Assembly: GCA_017525805.1 (NCBI GenBank)
Contig: JAFXSH010000043.1
Location: 12,638-76,637, forward strand
Direction of reading: 5' to 3'
DNA: 64,000 nt
DNA from: Clostridia bacterium
GTDB lineage: Bacteria > Bacillota_A > Clostridia > Christensenellales > Aristaeellaceae
Both the position numbers and the translations under genes were made by a program. Positions within the stretch are counted from its first letter, which is position 1. Each line of letters starts with the position of its first letter. Below, one piece after another: positions 54,113-62,824 of the stretch. The notes under the pieces were generated by a model, which saw only the letters and a program-made list of their open reading frames with translations, searched no databases and had not been told where the DNA came from.

Positions 54113-56340
54113 TCCTGGTGGTGATGCTGCTGCTTCCCGTGCTGGGCGCGGTGATTGCCCCGCTGGCAGGGCTGAAAAAGGGCGCTGTTCGGGAATTTTT
54201 CCTTCGGCTGTTTACCTTGGCCGAATTGGGCTTGGCCGGATGGCTGTTTTATCGGGTATGGAACGGGGAAGAAATCGCACTGAACGCCCCCGGCATGCTT
54301 GGCTTAGGCCTTTCCTTCCGGGTGGATGTGTTCCGCGCGCTGTATGTGGCGCTGGCCTGCTTTATGTGGGCTATGGCGTGCCAGTTTTCCCTGCAATATT
54401 TCGCGGGCCACGGTACCCACCTGGGCCGGTACGCCTGTTTTACGCTGATCACCCTGTGCGGCGTGGTGGGGGTGTTCCTGTCCGACGATCTATATACCAC
54501 CTTCGTGTTCTTTGAAATCATGTCCATCGCTTCCTATCCCTGGGTGGCGCATGAAGAAACGCCGGGAGCCATGCGGGCGGCCCAAACCTATTTGGGCGTG
54601 TCCGTGGCCTGCGGTATGGTCACGCTCATGGGCATGTTCCTGTGCTGGAAGGAAACGGGCAGCCTGGCCTTTTCGGATCTGCGGGAAGCGGGGGAGAACA
54701 GCGCCCTGGTTCTGCCCGCCTGCCTGATGCTGGTGGGTTACTGCGCTAAGGCGGGCATGGTGCCCCTGCATATCTGGCTGCCCAAGGCACACCCCGTAGC
54801 CCCGGCCCCGGCCAGCGCGCTTTTGTCCGGTATGCTCACCAAAACGGGCCTGTTCGGCGTCATCGCCATCGGCATGAACCTGATGGGGGAGAACGCCGTC
54901 TTTGGTCATGTCATGTTAGCCCTTGGTTTGATCACCATGACCCTGGGCGCGGTGCTGGCGGTATTCTCCGTGAACCTCAAGCGCACCCTGGCCTGCTCTT
55001 CCCTGTCCCAGATCGGGTATATCACGGTGGGGCTTTCCTGCGCTATGCTGCTTGGCCATCATGGCGCCTTGGCCGCTGGCGGCGCGGTGGGCCATATGGT
55101 GAACCATTCTTTGCTCAAGCTCTGCCTGTTTCTGTGCGCCGGCGCGATTTACATGAACACCCATACCCTCGACCTAAGCGAACTGCGCGGCTATGGCCGG
55201 GGAAAATATATGATGCATATCGTGTTCCTGATCGGAGCTTTGGGCTTGATGGGCGTTCCGGGACTGAACGGCTACACCAGCAAAACCATGATCCACGAGG
55301 GCTTGGTGGAACTGGCGGAGGAAATCGAAGGCTTTTCCGTGTATCGCCTGTGCGAATGGGTTTTCCTGTTCGCGGCGGGGCTGACCACCGCTTATATGCT
55401 CAAGCTTTATATCTGCCTGTTCTGGCAGAAGAACCCGGACGAACACCGGCAGGCCCATTACGATAAAAAAACCGGCAACGACCTGACGGTTCGTTCTGGC
55501 TTGATCGTAGAGCTCACCATATACCCCTTGCTTGCCGTCGGCCTGTTCCCCAATATCGTGCTGCTGCCCCTGACCAACGCCTGCGCGTCTTTCCTGAATC
55601 GGCCCGCCCTGTCCCATGAGGTGGAATTTTTCTCCCTGACCAATTTGATAGGCGGCGGGATCAGCTTAGCCATCGGTATCCTGGTTTATCTGTTCTTCGT
55701 GAGAAAATGCCTGTATGACAAGGAAAAAGGCTATCTCAACAAGTGGCCTCAGCGGGTGGACCTGGAGGAATTGTTCTACCGTCCCGTATTCACCCGGTTC
55801 CTGCCTTGGCTGGGCTGCACCGTGGCTTCCTTCCTGGACAGCATCCCCAACAGCAAATTGGTGATGGTCTGGATCCCCCAAGGCGTTTCCGCTGTATTCG
55901 GTTTCCTGGATCGCCTGCCGGACAACAAAGCGATCCAGGTATGGATTCCCAAGGGCGTTTCCTGGGCTTTCGGCTTCCTGGACCGGCTGCCGGAATCGAA
56001 GCTGTTTTCCAAGGTGCTGCCGGGCGTCTGCGTGGCGCTCGTCCGCGTCTTTGACGAACTTGTGGACCACATGATGCTGTTCATCAAGGAACTGTTCCTC
56101 ACCAACCGTCAAGAACTGGACCGCACCCGAAACCACAGCGTGTTTTCCCGCCTGGCCTGGGCCGTGGCGGAGGGACTGCATGTGATCGGGCTGCTGCCAA
56201 AGAAATATATTCACCATAAATCTCCCGATGATCTTCGCTACGGCACCTATCTGACCAACGCTATTTCCTTCGGCCTGCTGCTGGGCGGGGCGGGTATCGT
56301 GGCCGCTATCTTATACGTGTTCATCCGCATGGGGGCTTGA
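54109..56340 (+). CDS. proton-conducting antiporter subunit 4 with C-terminal 24-residue repeats
   Basis: A 743-residue chain. Residues 1-530 are a full antiporter subunit with Glu in TTFVFFEIMSIA, Lys in VGYCAKAGMVPLHIWLPKAH and Lys in LSGMLTKTGLFGV. After a further helix near 530-550, a 190-residue extension contains three tandem 24-residue repeats at 575-598, 599-622 and 623-645 (consensus FLDRLPxNK...WIPKGVSWAFG). An acidic/amphipathic stretch and a last helix at about 715-738 follow. The position recalls the long lateral helix at the NuoL C-terminus, but the repeats match no family I know. The start overlaps the previous stop, with GGGAGG upstream. Confidence 0.9.
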   Translation: MILVVMLLLPVLGAVIAPLAGLKKGAVREFFLRLFTLAELGLAGWLFYRVWNGEEIALNAPGMLGLGLSFRVDVFRALYVALACFMWAMACQFSLQYFAGHGTHLGRYACFTLITLCGVVGVFLSDDLYTTFVFFEIMSIASYPWVAHEETPGAMRAAQTYLGVSVACGMVTLMGMFLCWKETGSLAFSDLREAGENSALVLPACLMLVGYCAKAGMVPLHIWLPKAHPVAPAPASALLSGMLTKTGLFGVIAIGMNLMGENAVFGHVMLALGLITMTLGAVLAVFSVNLKRTLACSSLSQIGYITVGLSCAMLLGHHGALAAGGAVGHMVNHSLLKLCLFLCAGAIYMNTHTLDLSELRGYGRGKYMMHIVFLIGALGLMGVPGLNGYTSKTMIHEGLVELAEEIEGFSVYRLCEWVFLFAAGLTTAYMLKLYICLFWQKNPDEHRQAHYDKKTGNDLTVRSGLIVELTIYPLLAVGLFPNIVLLPLTNACASFLNRPALSHEVEFFSLTNLIGGGISLAIGILVYLFFVRKCLYDKEKGYLNKWPQRVDLEELFYRPVFTRFLPWLGCTVASFLDSIPNSKLVMVWIPQGVSAVFGFLDRLPDNKAIQVWIPKGVSWAFGFLDRLPESKLFSKVLPGVCVALVRVFDELVDHMMLFIKELFLTNRQELDRTRNHSVFSRLAWAVAEGLHVIGLLPKKYIHHKSPDDLRYGTYLTNAISFGLLLGGAGIVAAILYVFIRMGA
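55831..56043 (+). repeat. three tandem 72-bp coding repeats
   Basis: Units begin exactly at 55831, 55903 and 55975, each with TTCCTGGA and in frame. The third is one codon shorter. They encode FLDSIPNSK, FLDRLPDNK and FLDRLPESK starts followed by a hydrophobic WIP/VLP-G-V segment. Confidence 0.9.
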
Positions 56341-56365
56341 CCAGAGGATTGATAAGGAATATAAT
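56337..56365 (+). promoter_or_regulatory. sigma-A promoter overlapping the stop of antiporter subunit 4
   Basis: TTGACC, 17 bp, TATAAT. The TGA stop lies inside the -35. It would drive the rhomboid-like and nucleotidyltransferase genes independently of the antiporter operon. Confidence 0.72.
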
Positions 56366-56388
56366 GGGAGACAGGAAGAGGTGAAAAC

Positions 56389-57027
56389 ATGCGTTGGCTG
56401 AATGACTTGGAGCGTCGGATCGGGCGGCATTATATCCCCAATCTGATGAAATACCTGACGCTGGCGATGCTGGGCGTGTTTATCCTGGAATATCTGCCCC
56501 TGTCCAAAAGCGCCTGGTATCTATTGTATTTTGACCGGGACCTGATCCTGCGCGGCGAAATCTGGCGTCTGATCACGTTTATTTTCCTGCCGCCCAGCGG
56601 GAGCCTGATTTTCATTCTGCTCAGCCTGTATTTCTATTATTTCCTGGGTAGCAGCCTGGAAAATCATTGGGGCGGAGCCCGGTTTAACATTTATTACGGG
56701 ATCGGCATTTTGGGCAATATCGTGGCTGGTTTCCTGACGGGGAGCGCCACCAACAGCTATTTGAACACGTCCCTGCTGCTGTCCTTTGCCGTGCTGTACC
56801 CGGATATGGAATTCATGCTGTTTTTCTTCCTGCCGGTAAAGGTGCGGTGGATCGGCTGGGCGTGGGGGTTGTATCTGCTGTATCAGCTTGTGGTTATCCC
56901 CTGGTCCTACAAGGTAGCCCTGGTATTTTCTTTCCTGCCCTTTATCCTGTTTTTCGGGAAAACGGCATGGCTGCAATTGCGGATGGATGGACGCAGACTG
57001 ATGCGTTGGATCAACATGAGAAAATAA
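56389..57027 (+). CDS. rhomboid-like membrane protein lacking the catalytic serine motif
   Basis: A 212-residue protein with six helices laid out as in rhomboid proteases: the loop after helix 1 contains GEIWRLITFIFLP and helix 2 has LYFYYFLGSSLENHWGGARF followed by NIYY. At the place of the GxSG motif the sequence reads YLNTSLLLSFAV, and no clear partner histidine follows. It is probably an inactive rhomboid-fold protein. AGAGGTGAAAAC precedes the ATG. Function unknown. Confidence 0.78.
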   Translation: MRWLNDLERRIGRHYIPNLMKYLTLAMLGVFILEYLPLSKSAWYLLYFDRDLILRGEIWRLITFIFLPPSGSLIFILLSLYFYYFLGSSLENHWGGARFNIYYGIGILGNIVAGFLTGSATNSYLNTSLLLSFAVLYPDMEFMLFFFLPVKVRWIGWAWGLYLLYQLVVIPWSYKVALVFSFLPFILFFGKTAWLQLRMDGRRLMRWINMRK

Positions 57028-57049
57028 GCGAGAAAAGGAGAGCACAATC

Positions 57050-57796
57050 ATGGAAAGGACGCGCGCGGTGATTTTAGCGGCCGGAAAAGGTTCCCGGCTG
57101 CAAAGTGAAAAGGATGATATTCCAAAGGCATTGCGGCGGGTGGGCGATAAAACGCTGATCGAGCATGTGCTGGACGGAATCAGCTTTGTGAAGCCTGAGG
57201 ATATCACCATCGTGATCGGTGTGCTGGGAGAAAAGATTCAGGCTTACTTGGGAGATAAGTACAACTACGTGTGGCAGAAGGAGCAAAAGGGCACTGCCCA
57301 CGCCATGCTCTGCGCCGAACCCACCGCCTCCGGCTTCGACGGGCCGGTGCTGTGCCTGTACTGCGATATGCCCCTGCTTTCCCAGGCTACCTACAGCCGT
57401 ATGGTGCGGGAGCATGTGGAGCAGGGCGCGGCCAATACGCTGCTGGCCGCCAGGATCCATCCCATTCCCGCATTCGGCAGGCTGATCCGGGACGAAAAGG
57501 GCGAATTGATGGATATCGTGGAGCAGAGCGCCTGCAATGAAGAACAGAAGCTCATTGACGAAGTGAACGTGGGCATCCAGGTGATGCGGGGCGACGTGAT
57601 GTGGGACGCGCTGAAAAAAGTGCAGAACAACAACCCCAAGCATGAATACTACCTGACCGGTGTGGTGAAGGTGATCCATGATATGGGCCTTAAAAATCAC
57701 GCCGTGGTGACCGGCGACAGCCCGGAATACTGGGGCGTGAACACCATGGAAGAATTGGAAAAGGTGGAAAATTATCTCAAGACCATCAAACCGTGA
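57050..57796 (+). CDS. GlmU-like sugar-phosphate nucleotidyltransferase
   Basis: A 248-residue protein resembling only the N-terminal uridylyltransferase half of GlmU. It has the nucleotide loop VILAAGKGSRLQSEKDDIPK, EQKGTAHAM for base recognition, LYCDMPLL for the metal and VNVGIQVMRGDVM. The acetyltransferase beta-helix is absent. It probably makes a UDP-sugar (N-acetylglucosamine-like), but the exact sugar is open. AAAGGAG lies upstream; it is 22 bp below the rhomboid-like gene. Confidence 0.88.
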   Translation: MERTRAVILAAGKGSRLQSEKDDIPKALRRVGDKTLIEHVLDGISFVKPEDITIVIGVLGEKIQAYLGDKYNYVWQKEQKGTAHAMLCAEPTASGFDGPVLCLYCDMPLLSQATYSRMVREHVEQGAANTLLAARIHPIPAFGRLIRDEKGELMDIVEQSACNEEQKLIDEVNVGIQVMRGDVMWDALKKVQNNNPKHEYYLTGVVKVIHDMGLKNHAVVTGDSPEYWGVNTMEELEKVENYLKTIKP

Positions 57797-57855
57797 TTTT
57801 CCGATAAAAACAGCCCAAAACCTGCGTGAAAACAGGAAAAAATTTAAAAAAGGGC

Positions 57856-57884
57856 TATACAAGCACAAAAAGCTGTGTTATACT
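57856..57884 (+). promoter_or_regulatory. promoter of the zinc-ribbon gene
   Basis: TATACA, 17 bp, TATACT, giving a leader of about 130 nt before the ATG. Confidence 0.55.
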
Positions 57885-57890
57885 ACCCAG

Positions 57891-58015
57891 CGTAGACCAA
57901 GCCAATGAATTTCAGGTGTTCTCCCGGTTTGATTCATCGTCAGCAGACGGATGCGTAGAGCCTCAGCGAACTACCGGAACGTATCACGCGGTTTGGCGAT
58001 AAAAATCAGGAGGTT
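57891..58015 (+). promoter_or_regulatory. long, possibly structured leader of the zinc-ribbon gene
   Basis: The leader has no open frame. ATGAAT can pair with ATTCAT, CGTC-AGCA-GACG forms a hairpin, and CCCGG can pair with CCGG further on. GCGTAGA occurs twice. It is not a riboswitch class I recognise. It could be a cold-shock-type or protein-bound leader. Confidence 0.35.
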
Positions 58016-58023
58016 TAACCACC

Positions 58024-58308
58024 ATGTATCAGGACAAGACCCTCACCTGCCGTGAATGCGGCAACGAATTCGTTTTCAGCGCCAACGAACAGGCTTTCTA
58101 CGCCGAAAAAGGCTTCCAGAATGAGCCTGGCCGCTGCCCCGCCTGCCGTGCCGCCCGCCGTCAGAACGGTGGCAACCGCACCGAACGCCAGATGTACGAA
58201 GTGATCTGCGCGGACTGCGGCGTGAGCACCCTGGTGCCCTTCCAGCCCCGCGGCGACAAGCCCGTGTACTGCCGTGAGTGCCTGGCCAAGCATCGCAGCG
58301 AATATTGA
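58024..58308 (+). CDS. small zinc-ribbon protein
   Basis: A 94-residue basic protein with three CxxC pairs and a single cysteine: CRECGNEF, CPACRAARR, CADCG and CREC. They can form two zinc ribbons of the zf_Tbcl type. AGGAGG lies ten bases before the ATG. Similar small proteins are abundant in Clostridia; the role (RNA or protein binding) is unknown. Monocistronic with a terminator. Confidence 0.85.
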   Translation: MYQDKTLTCRECGNEFVFSANEQAFYAEKGFQNEPGRCPACRAARRQNGGNRTERQMYEVICADCGVSTLVPFQPRGDKPVYCRECLAKHRSEY

Positions 58309-58320
58309 TTTTCTGAATCA

Positions 58321-58353
58321 GAAGGCGGTCAGCATGGTCTGGCCGCTTTTTTC
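58321..58353 (+). terminator. terminator of the zinc-ribbon gene
   Basis: AAGGCGGTCAG pairs with CTGGCCGCTT (one bulge, one wobble), followed by TTTTTT. Confidence 0.82.
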
Positions 58354-58357
58354 GTAC

Positions 58358-58380
58358 AAAAAAAGCTGCCCGAAGGCAGC
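58358..58380 (-). terminator. terminator of the cvpA gene
   Basis: On the minus strand GCTGCC, tetraloop TTCG, GGCAGC, seven T residues: a strong terminator just after cvpA. Confidence 0.92.
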
Positions 58381-58388
58381 GAGAAAAA

Positions 58389-59117
58389 TCAGAAAAGTTG
58401 GATCTTTCCAGCAATCACCTGAGCAAAGAAGCCGTCGCTCTGGAAAATGGGGGCCAGGGTGCTTTGGGCCAGCATATCGTTGAAAGCATCCATGGGAATG
58501 ATGGTGCTCAGAATTGGGATCAGCAGGAAAAGCACATACAGCAACAGGCCTCCGCGAACCAGCCCGAAAACGCCGCCAGCCAGCCAGTCCATTTGTTTGA
58601 GGAGCGGCAGCTCGAATACGTGCTTGATCAGACTCACGATCACCGAAAGTACCAGATAGCAAAGGGCGTACACCGCGATAAAACATAGGATGTTCACCGC
58701 TACGGCCACCACAGTGTTGGACACATAATCGTTCACGGTGGTCAGTCCCGTTCCCTCGAAGGTTTGATTTTTCAGGTTACCCCGCAGGATAGAAGCGATG
58801 GATTCCGGCAGAGCCACGCTGTCCAGCACCTGCTGGATCACGCCGTCGGAGAGCTGACTGACCGGGGTGGAAGCTAAGCTGTAATCACCTACCCGGGTCA
58901 CGGCGTCGGTATAGGTGGCTAAAGTTGAAGAAACGCCTTGACTGGAGCTTACCAGATCGGCCAGCTTGGGGCCGTAGGCAAAGGCCACCAGCACCGAAAT
59001 CAGGCAGCAGGCCACGGAAAGCAGGGTATGCAGAAAGCCACGGTACAGGCCGTATACAATACTCGCGACCATAATGACCAGGATCACGATATCGATGACG
59101 TTCATGCTGATGTTCAT
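58389..59117 (-). CDS. CvpA family membrane protein
   Basis: A 242-residue protein. The start IDIVILVIMVASIVYGLYRGF is the CvpA signature, followed by three further helices and the C-terminal MDWLAGGVFGLVRGGLLLYVLF. A soluble insert of about 70 residues (around 55-125) lies between helices 2 and 3. CvpA was linked to colicin V production in E. coli and to envelope or bile resistance elsewhere. The start at 59117 is five bases after AGGAGG. It follows lepA by 83 bp and may share its transcript. Confidence 0.88.
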   Translation of the reverse strand: MNISMNVIDIVILVIMVASIVYGLYRGFLHTLLSVACCLISVLVAFAYGPKLADLVSSSQGVSSTLATYTDAVTRVGDYSLASTPVSQLSDGVIQQVLDSVALPESIASILRGNLKNQTFEGTGLTTVNDYVSNTVVAVAVNILCFIAVYALCYLVLSVIVSLIKHVFELPLLKQMDWLAGGVFGLVRGGLLLYVLFLLIPILSTIIPMDAFNDMLAQSTLAPIFQSDGFFAQVIAGKIQLF

Positions 59118-59200
59118 CATGTCCTCCTGAAAGAATCATTCAGTCATTTAACGAAGCGGGAAAGCCTTTTCCTGCAAAACGATTCAAACAGCGACCAAAA

Positions 59201-61006
59201 CTAATCGTCTCCCATTTTCAGCACGGCCATGAAGGCTTCGCCGGGCAATTCCACGGTGCCGAACTGGCGCATGCGCTTCTTGCCTTCCTTCTGCTTTTCC
59301 AGCAGCTTCTTTTTGCGGGTGATGTCGCCGCCGTAGCACTTCGCCAGCACGTCCTTGCGCACGGCCTTCACGGTTTCCCGGGCGATGATCTTGCCGCCGA
59401 TAGCCGCCTGGATCGGGATTTCAAACTGCTGGCGCGGGATCACGTCTTTCAGCTTTTCCGCGATGGCCCGGCCCCGGCCATAGGCTTTGTCCTTGTGCAC
59501 GATCATGGTGAATGCGTCGCAGATATCGCCGTTGAGCAGAATATCCATTTTCACCAACTCGCTGGCCTTATAGCCGGTGATTTCGTAATCGTAGCTGGCG
59601 TAGCCCTTGGAACGGCTTTTGAGCTGATCGAAGAAATCGAAGATCATTTCGTTGAGCGGCACGTCGTAGAGCAATTTGATGCGCTTGCCCTCGTACTGCA
59701 TATCGATGAAGGTGCCCCGCTTGTCCTGGCAAAGCTGCATGAGGGTGCCCGCGAAATCCTGGGGCGTATAAATGGTTGCCCGGCAGTAAGGCTCCCGCAT
59801 TTCGGCGATTTCGTTGACGGGGGGCAGGTTGGTGGGATTGTCGATGCGCATTTCCGTGCCGTCGGTTTTGATGATTTCATAGATGACGGAGGGTGCTGTG
59901 GTCACCAGATCAAGGTCAAATTCACGTTCCAGCCGCTCCTGGATGATTTCCATATGCAGCAATCCTAAAAAACCGCACCGGAAGCCGTAGCCCAGGGCCA
60001 CGCTGGTTTCAGGCTCAAAGGACAGGGAAGCGTCGTTCATGCGCAGCTTGTCCAGGGCGTCGCGGAGGTTATCATAATCCGCGCCGTCGGCGGGGTAAAT
60101 GCCGCAGAACACCACGGGCTGCACTTCTTTGTAGCCGGGCAGGGGCGTATCGGCGGGGGCCAAGGCGTCGGTGATGGTGTCGCCCACCCGGGTATCGCGC
60201 ACGTCCTTGATGGAGGCGGAAATATAGCCCACGTCGCCGGGCAGCAGCTCTTCGCTGGGGTTATAGGAGGGGGAAAAGGTGCCCACCTCCACCACGTCGA
60301 ATTCCGCGCCGGTCTGCATCATGCGCATGCGCATGCCGGGATAAGCCCGTCCCTCCATGACCCGAACAAAGCAGATGGCACCCCGGTAATTATCGTAAAC
60401 AGCATCAAATACCAGGGCTTTCAGGGGCTTTTTTTCGTCGCCCTTGGGCGCGGGAATTTTGTTCACCACCGCTTCAAGTACGTCCTCGATGCCGATGCCC
60501 ATTTTGGCGGAAATCAGGGGCGCGTCGGCGGCGTCCAGGCCGATTTCTTCCTCGATTTCCTGTTTGGTTTCTTCCGGCTGGGCGGAGGGCAAATCAATCT
60601 TGTTGATCACGGGCACCGTTTCCAGGTCGTGATCCAGGGCCATATATACGTTGGCCAGGGTCTGTGCTTCCACGCCCTGGGTGGCGTCCACAACCAACAA
60701 AGCGCCTTCGCAGGCGGCCAGGGCACGGCTGACCTCATAGGAAAAGTCCACATGGCCGGGGGTGTCGATCAGATTCAAAACATAGGTTTCCCCGTCTTTG
60801 GCCTTGTACTGCATGCGCACGGCCTTGGACTTGATGGTGATGCCCCGCTCCCGTTCCAGCTCCATGGAGTCCAAAATCTGATCCACCATCTGGCGCTGCT
60901 CAAAAACGCCGGTCTTTTCCAAAATACGATCCGCCAGGGTGGATTTGCCATGGTCGATATGGGCGATGATGCAAAAATTCCGGATACGGTTCAAACGGTC
61001 TTCCAC
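59201..61006 (-). CDS. lepA: elongation factor 4
   Basis: A 601-residue translational GTPase that acts on stalled or back-translocated ribosomes. G motifs are [18 protein letters not shown] and NKIDLP; the C-terminal LepA-specific domain includes [17 protein letters not shown] and ends [22 protein letters not shown] start, eight bases after AGGAGG. Length is normal for the family. Confidence 0.97.
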   Translation of the reverse strand: MEDRLNRIRNFCIIAHIDHGKSTLADRILEKTGVFEQRQMVDQILDSMELERERGITIKSKAVRMQYKAKDGETYVLNLIDTPGHVDFSYEVSRALAACEGALLVVDATQGVEAQTLANVYMALDHDLETVPVINKIDLPSAQPEETKQEIEEEIGLDAADAPLISAKMGIGIEDVLEAVVNKIPAPKGDEKKPLKALVFDAVYDNYRGAICFVRVMEGRAYPGMRMRMMQTGAEFDVVEVGTFSPSYNPSEELLPGDVGYISASIKDVRDTRVGDTITDALAPADTPLPGYKEVQPVVFCGIYPADGADYDNLRDALDKLRMNDASLSFEPETSVALGYGFRCGFLGLLHMEIIQERLEREFDLDLVTTAPSVIYEIIKTDGTEMRIDNPTNLPPVNEIAEMREPYCRATIYTPQDFAGTLMQLCQDKRGTFIDMQYEGKRIKLLYDVPLNEMIFDFFDQLKSRSKGYASYDYEITGYKASELVKMDILLNGDICDAFTMIVHKDKAYGRGRAIAEKLKDVIPRQQFEIPIQAAIGGKIIARETVKAVRKDVLAKCYGGDITRKKKLLEKQKEGKKRMRQFGTVELPGEAFMAVLKMGDD

Positions 61007-61038
61007 GAGCGTTTCCTCCTTGCTGTTTCAACCCTGCT

Positions 61039-61067
61039 ATTATATCGGATTCAGGAAAAAAACGCAA
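61039..61067 (-). promoter_or_regulatory. sigma-A promoter of lepA
   Basis: On the minus strand TTGCGT, 17 bp, TATAAT, with a leader of about 25 nt. Confidence 0.75.
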
Positions 61068-61083
61068 ATAAAATATGTGTGCG

Positions 61084-61962
61084 TCACAGATCAAATAAGC
61101 TGGTCTGCCGGTATTTTTCGGGGAAATCGCGGAGATAGTCAAAGCAGGCTTCGGGGGTATGCAGCATGCTGTGGGCCTCGCAGAAGGAATGGAACAGCTT
61201 CATCAACGCAGCGCTGTTGGGGCTGGGCACCTCATAGGCGTTTCCGTAGCGCTGCATATAAGCTGCTTTCAGACCGGGAAAATACCGGTCCAGCGCCGCG
61301 TAATAGTATTCCCTGTCCCCGTCCCGAAGGGTCAGTCCCATATCGAAGCAAATGATTCCTTTCACGTTCGCTTCGGCGCAGGCTTTCAAAATAGAAAGGA
61401 TATTTTCTTCCTTGTCGTTGATAAAGGGAAGGATGGGCGTGAGCCATACCACCGTGGGGATGCCCCGGCGGCGCATTTCTTCCAATACTTCCAGGCGTTT
61501 TTGCGTATTGCATACATTGGGCTCAATCAGGCGGCAAAGATGATCGTCCCAGGTGGTCAGCGTCATCTGCACCACGCATTTTGCTTTGCGGTTGATGGCG
61601 TCCAGCAGGTCGGCATCCATTAGAATCCGGTCTGATTTGGTCTGGATAGCAACGCCGAAACCGTATTCTTCAATCACTTGCAGGCATTTGCGGGTCAGAT
61701 GCAGGGTCTCTTCGCAGTGCATGTAGGGGTCGGACATGGAGCCTGTGCCGATCATGCAGGGTTTCCGCTTGGATTTGAGGGCAGACGCCAGCAGCTCAGG
61801 CGCGTTGATTTTTACCTCGATATCCTCAAACGCGTGGGTAAACTGATAGCAGAGGCTGCGGCTGTCGCAGTAAATGCAGCCGTGGGTGCAGCCTCGGTAT
61901 ATGTTCATGCCAAAGTACCCGTTCCCGCCGGTCAGGATGCCCTTTGCGTTCACAAAATGCAT
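61084..61962 (-). CDS. SPL-family radical SAM protein
   Basis: A 292-residue radical SAM enzyme. The cluster motif is NIYRGCTHGCIYCDSRSLCY near residue 20-40, with GSMSDPYMHCEE, TKSDRIL and WLTPILPFIND further on. This is the pattern of the spore photoproduct lyase-like group of unknown reaction found in Clostridia, not lyase itself. It has its own weak TATAAT near 61979 immediately below the eda terminator. Confidence 0.87.
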   Translation of the reverse strand: MHFVNAKGILTGGNGYFGMNIYRGCTHGCIYCDSRSLCYQFTHAFEDIEVKINAPELLASALKSKRKPCMIGTGSMSDPYMHCEETLHLTRKCLQVIEEYGFGVAIQTKSDRILMDADLLDAINRKAKCVVQMTLTTWDDHLCRLIEPNVCNTQKRLEVLEEMRRRGIPTVVWLTPILPFINDKEENILSILKACAEANVKGIICFDMGLTLRDGDREYYYAALDRYFPGLKAAYMQRYGNAYEVPSPNSAALMKLFHSFCEAHSMLHTPEACFDYLRDFPEKYRQTSLFDL

Positions 61963-61985
61963 GCTGTCACTCCTACATTATTATA

Positions 61986-62022
61986 GAAAAGTGGGCGATG
62001 AACGGTTTTCTGTTCATCGCCC
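61986..62022 (-). terminator. terminator of eda
   Basis: On the minus strand GGGCGATGAAC, loop AGAAAACC, GTTCATCGCCC (eleven perfect pairs), then ACTTTTC. It lies 20 bp after the aldolase stop. Confidence 0.8.
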
Positions 62023-62041
62023 AAAAGAATGTCAGGGGGTT

Positions 62042-62680
62042 TTATCCACGGATTTCCTTTACAATATCCGAGGCTTCTTTTACGAGAGCCAGCACCTGAT
62101 CAAATTTTCCTTCCTTCACCAGCGCGCCGTTCACCATCCAACTGCCGCCGCAGGCCACGATTTTATCGTAGGCCAGATAGTCCCGCACGTTGGCGGCGCT
62201 GATGCCGCCGGTGGGCATGAACTGCAGGTTCACATAGGCGGCGCATACGGCTTTGATCATTTTCAGGCCGCCGGAGGGTTCGGCGGGGAAGAATTTTAGC
62301 ACGTCCAGCCCCAAGCTCATGGCCGCTTCGATTTCGGTGGGGGTGCATACGCCGGGGGTCATGGGAACGCCCTTTTTCAGCACGTATTCGGTCACTTTGG
62401 GATTGAAGCCGGGGGAAACCACAAATTTCGCGCCGGCATCGATGGCCCGGTCGGCCTGCTCGGTGGTAAGCACGGTGCCCGCGCCGATGATCATATCGGG
62501 ATACGCTTTCGCCAGCTGCCGGATGGATTCTTCGGCGGCGGCGGTACGGAAGGTGACTTCCGCGCAGGGCAGGCCGCCCTTCATCAGGCATTCGCCCAGA
62601 GGCAGAGCGTCCTTCACGTCGTTTAATACCACCACGGGGATAATGCCGATTTTTTTCAGCTGCTTCATCATTTCAGTCAT
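62042..62680 (-). CDS. eda: 2-dehydro-3-deoxy-phosphogluconate aldolase
   Basis: This 212-residue class I aldolase cleaves KDPG (or a related 2-keto-3-deoxy sugar phosphate) to pyruvate and a triose phosphate. Seen are GIIPVVVLNDVKDALPLGE, EVTFRT, GAGTVLTTEQADRAIDAGA, FVVSPGFNP and the Schiff-base lysine in VLKFFPAEPSGG. The start at 62680 has GGAGG ten bases upstream. The open frame reaches 62752 through the promoter. No edd or sugar kinase gene is nearby. Confidence 0.94.
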   Translation of the reverse strand: MTEMMKQLKKIGIIPVVVLNDVKDALPLGECLMKGGLPCAEVTFRTAAAEESIRQLAKAYPDMIIGAGTVLTTEQADRAIDAGAKFVVSPGFNPKVTEYVLKKGVPMTPGVCTPTEIEAAMSLGLDVLKFFPAEPSGGLKMIKAVCAAYVNLQFMPTGGISAANVRDYLAYDKIVACGGSWMVNGALVKEGKFDQVLALVKEASDIVKEIRG

Positions 62681-62714
62681 GGGAATCAGTCCTCCGTTTT
62701 CTTCGTTTGCCATA

Positions 62715-62743
62715 ATTTTACCATAAAAACGCCCTTTTCGCAA
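62715..62743 (-). promoter_or_regulatory. sigma-A promoter of eda
   Basis: On the minus strand TTGCGA, 17 bp, TAAAAT, giving a leader of about 28 nt. Confidence 0.72.
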
Positions 62744-62824
62744 CCGTTTCATTGGCCCGACGCGCGATATTCTTTCGCTTTGTCATAGCTTGCTTTGTTT
62801 ACGGTGCAATGGGAGGGGCGATGG

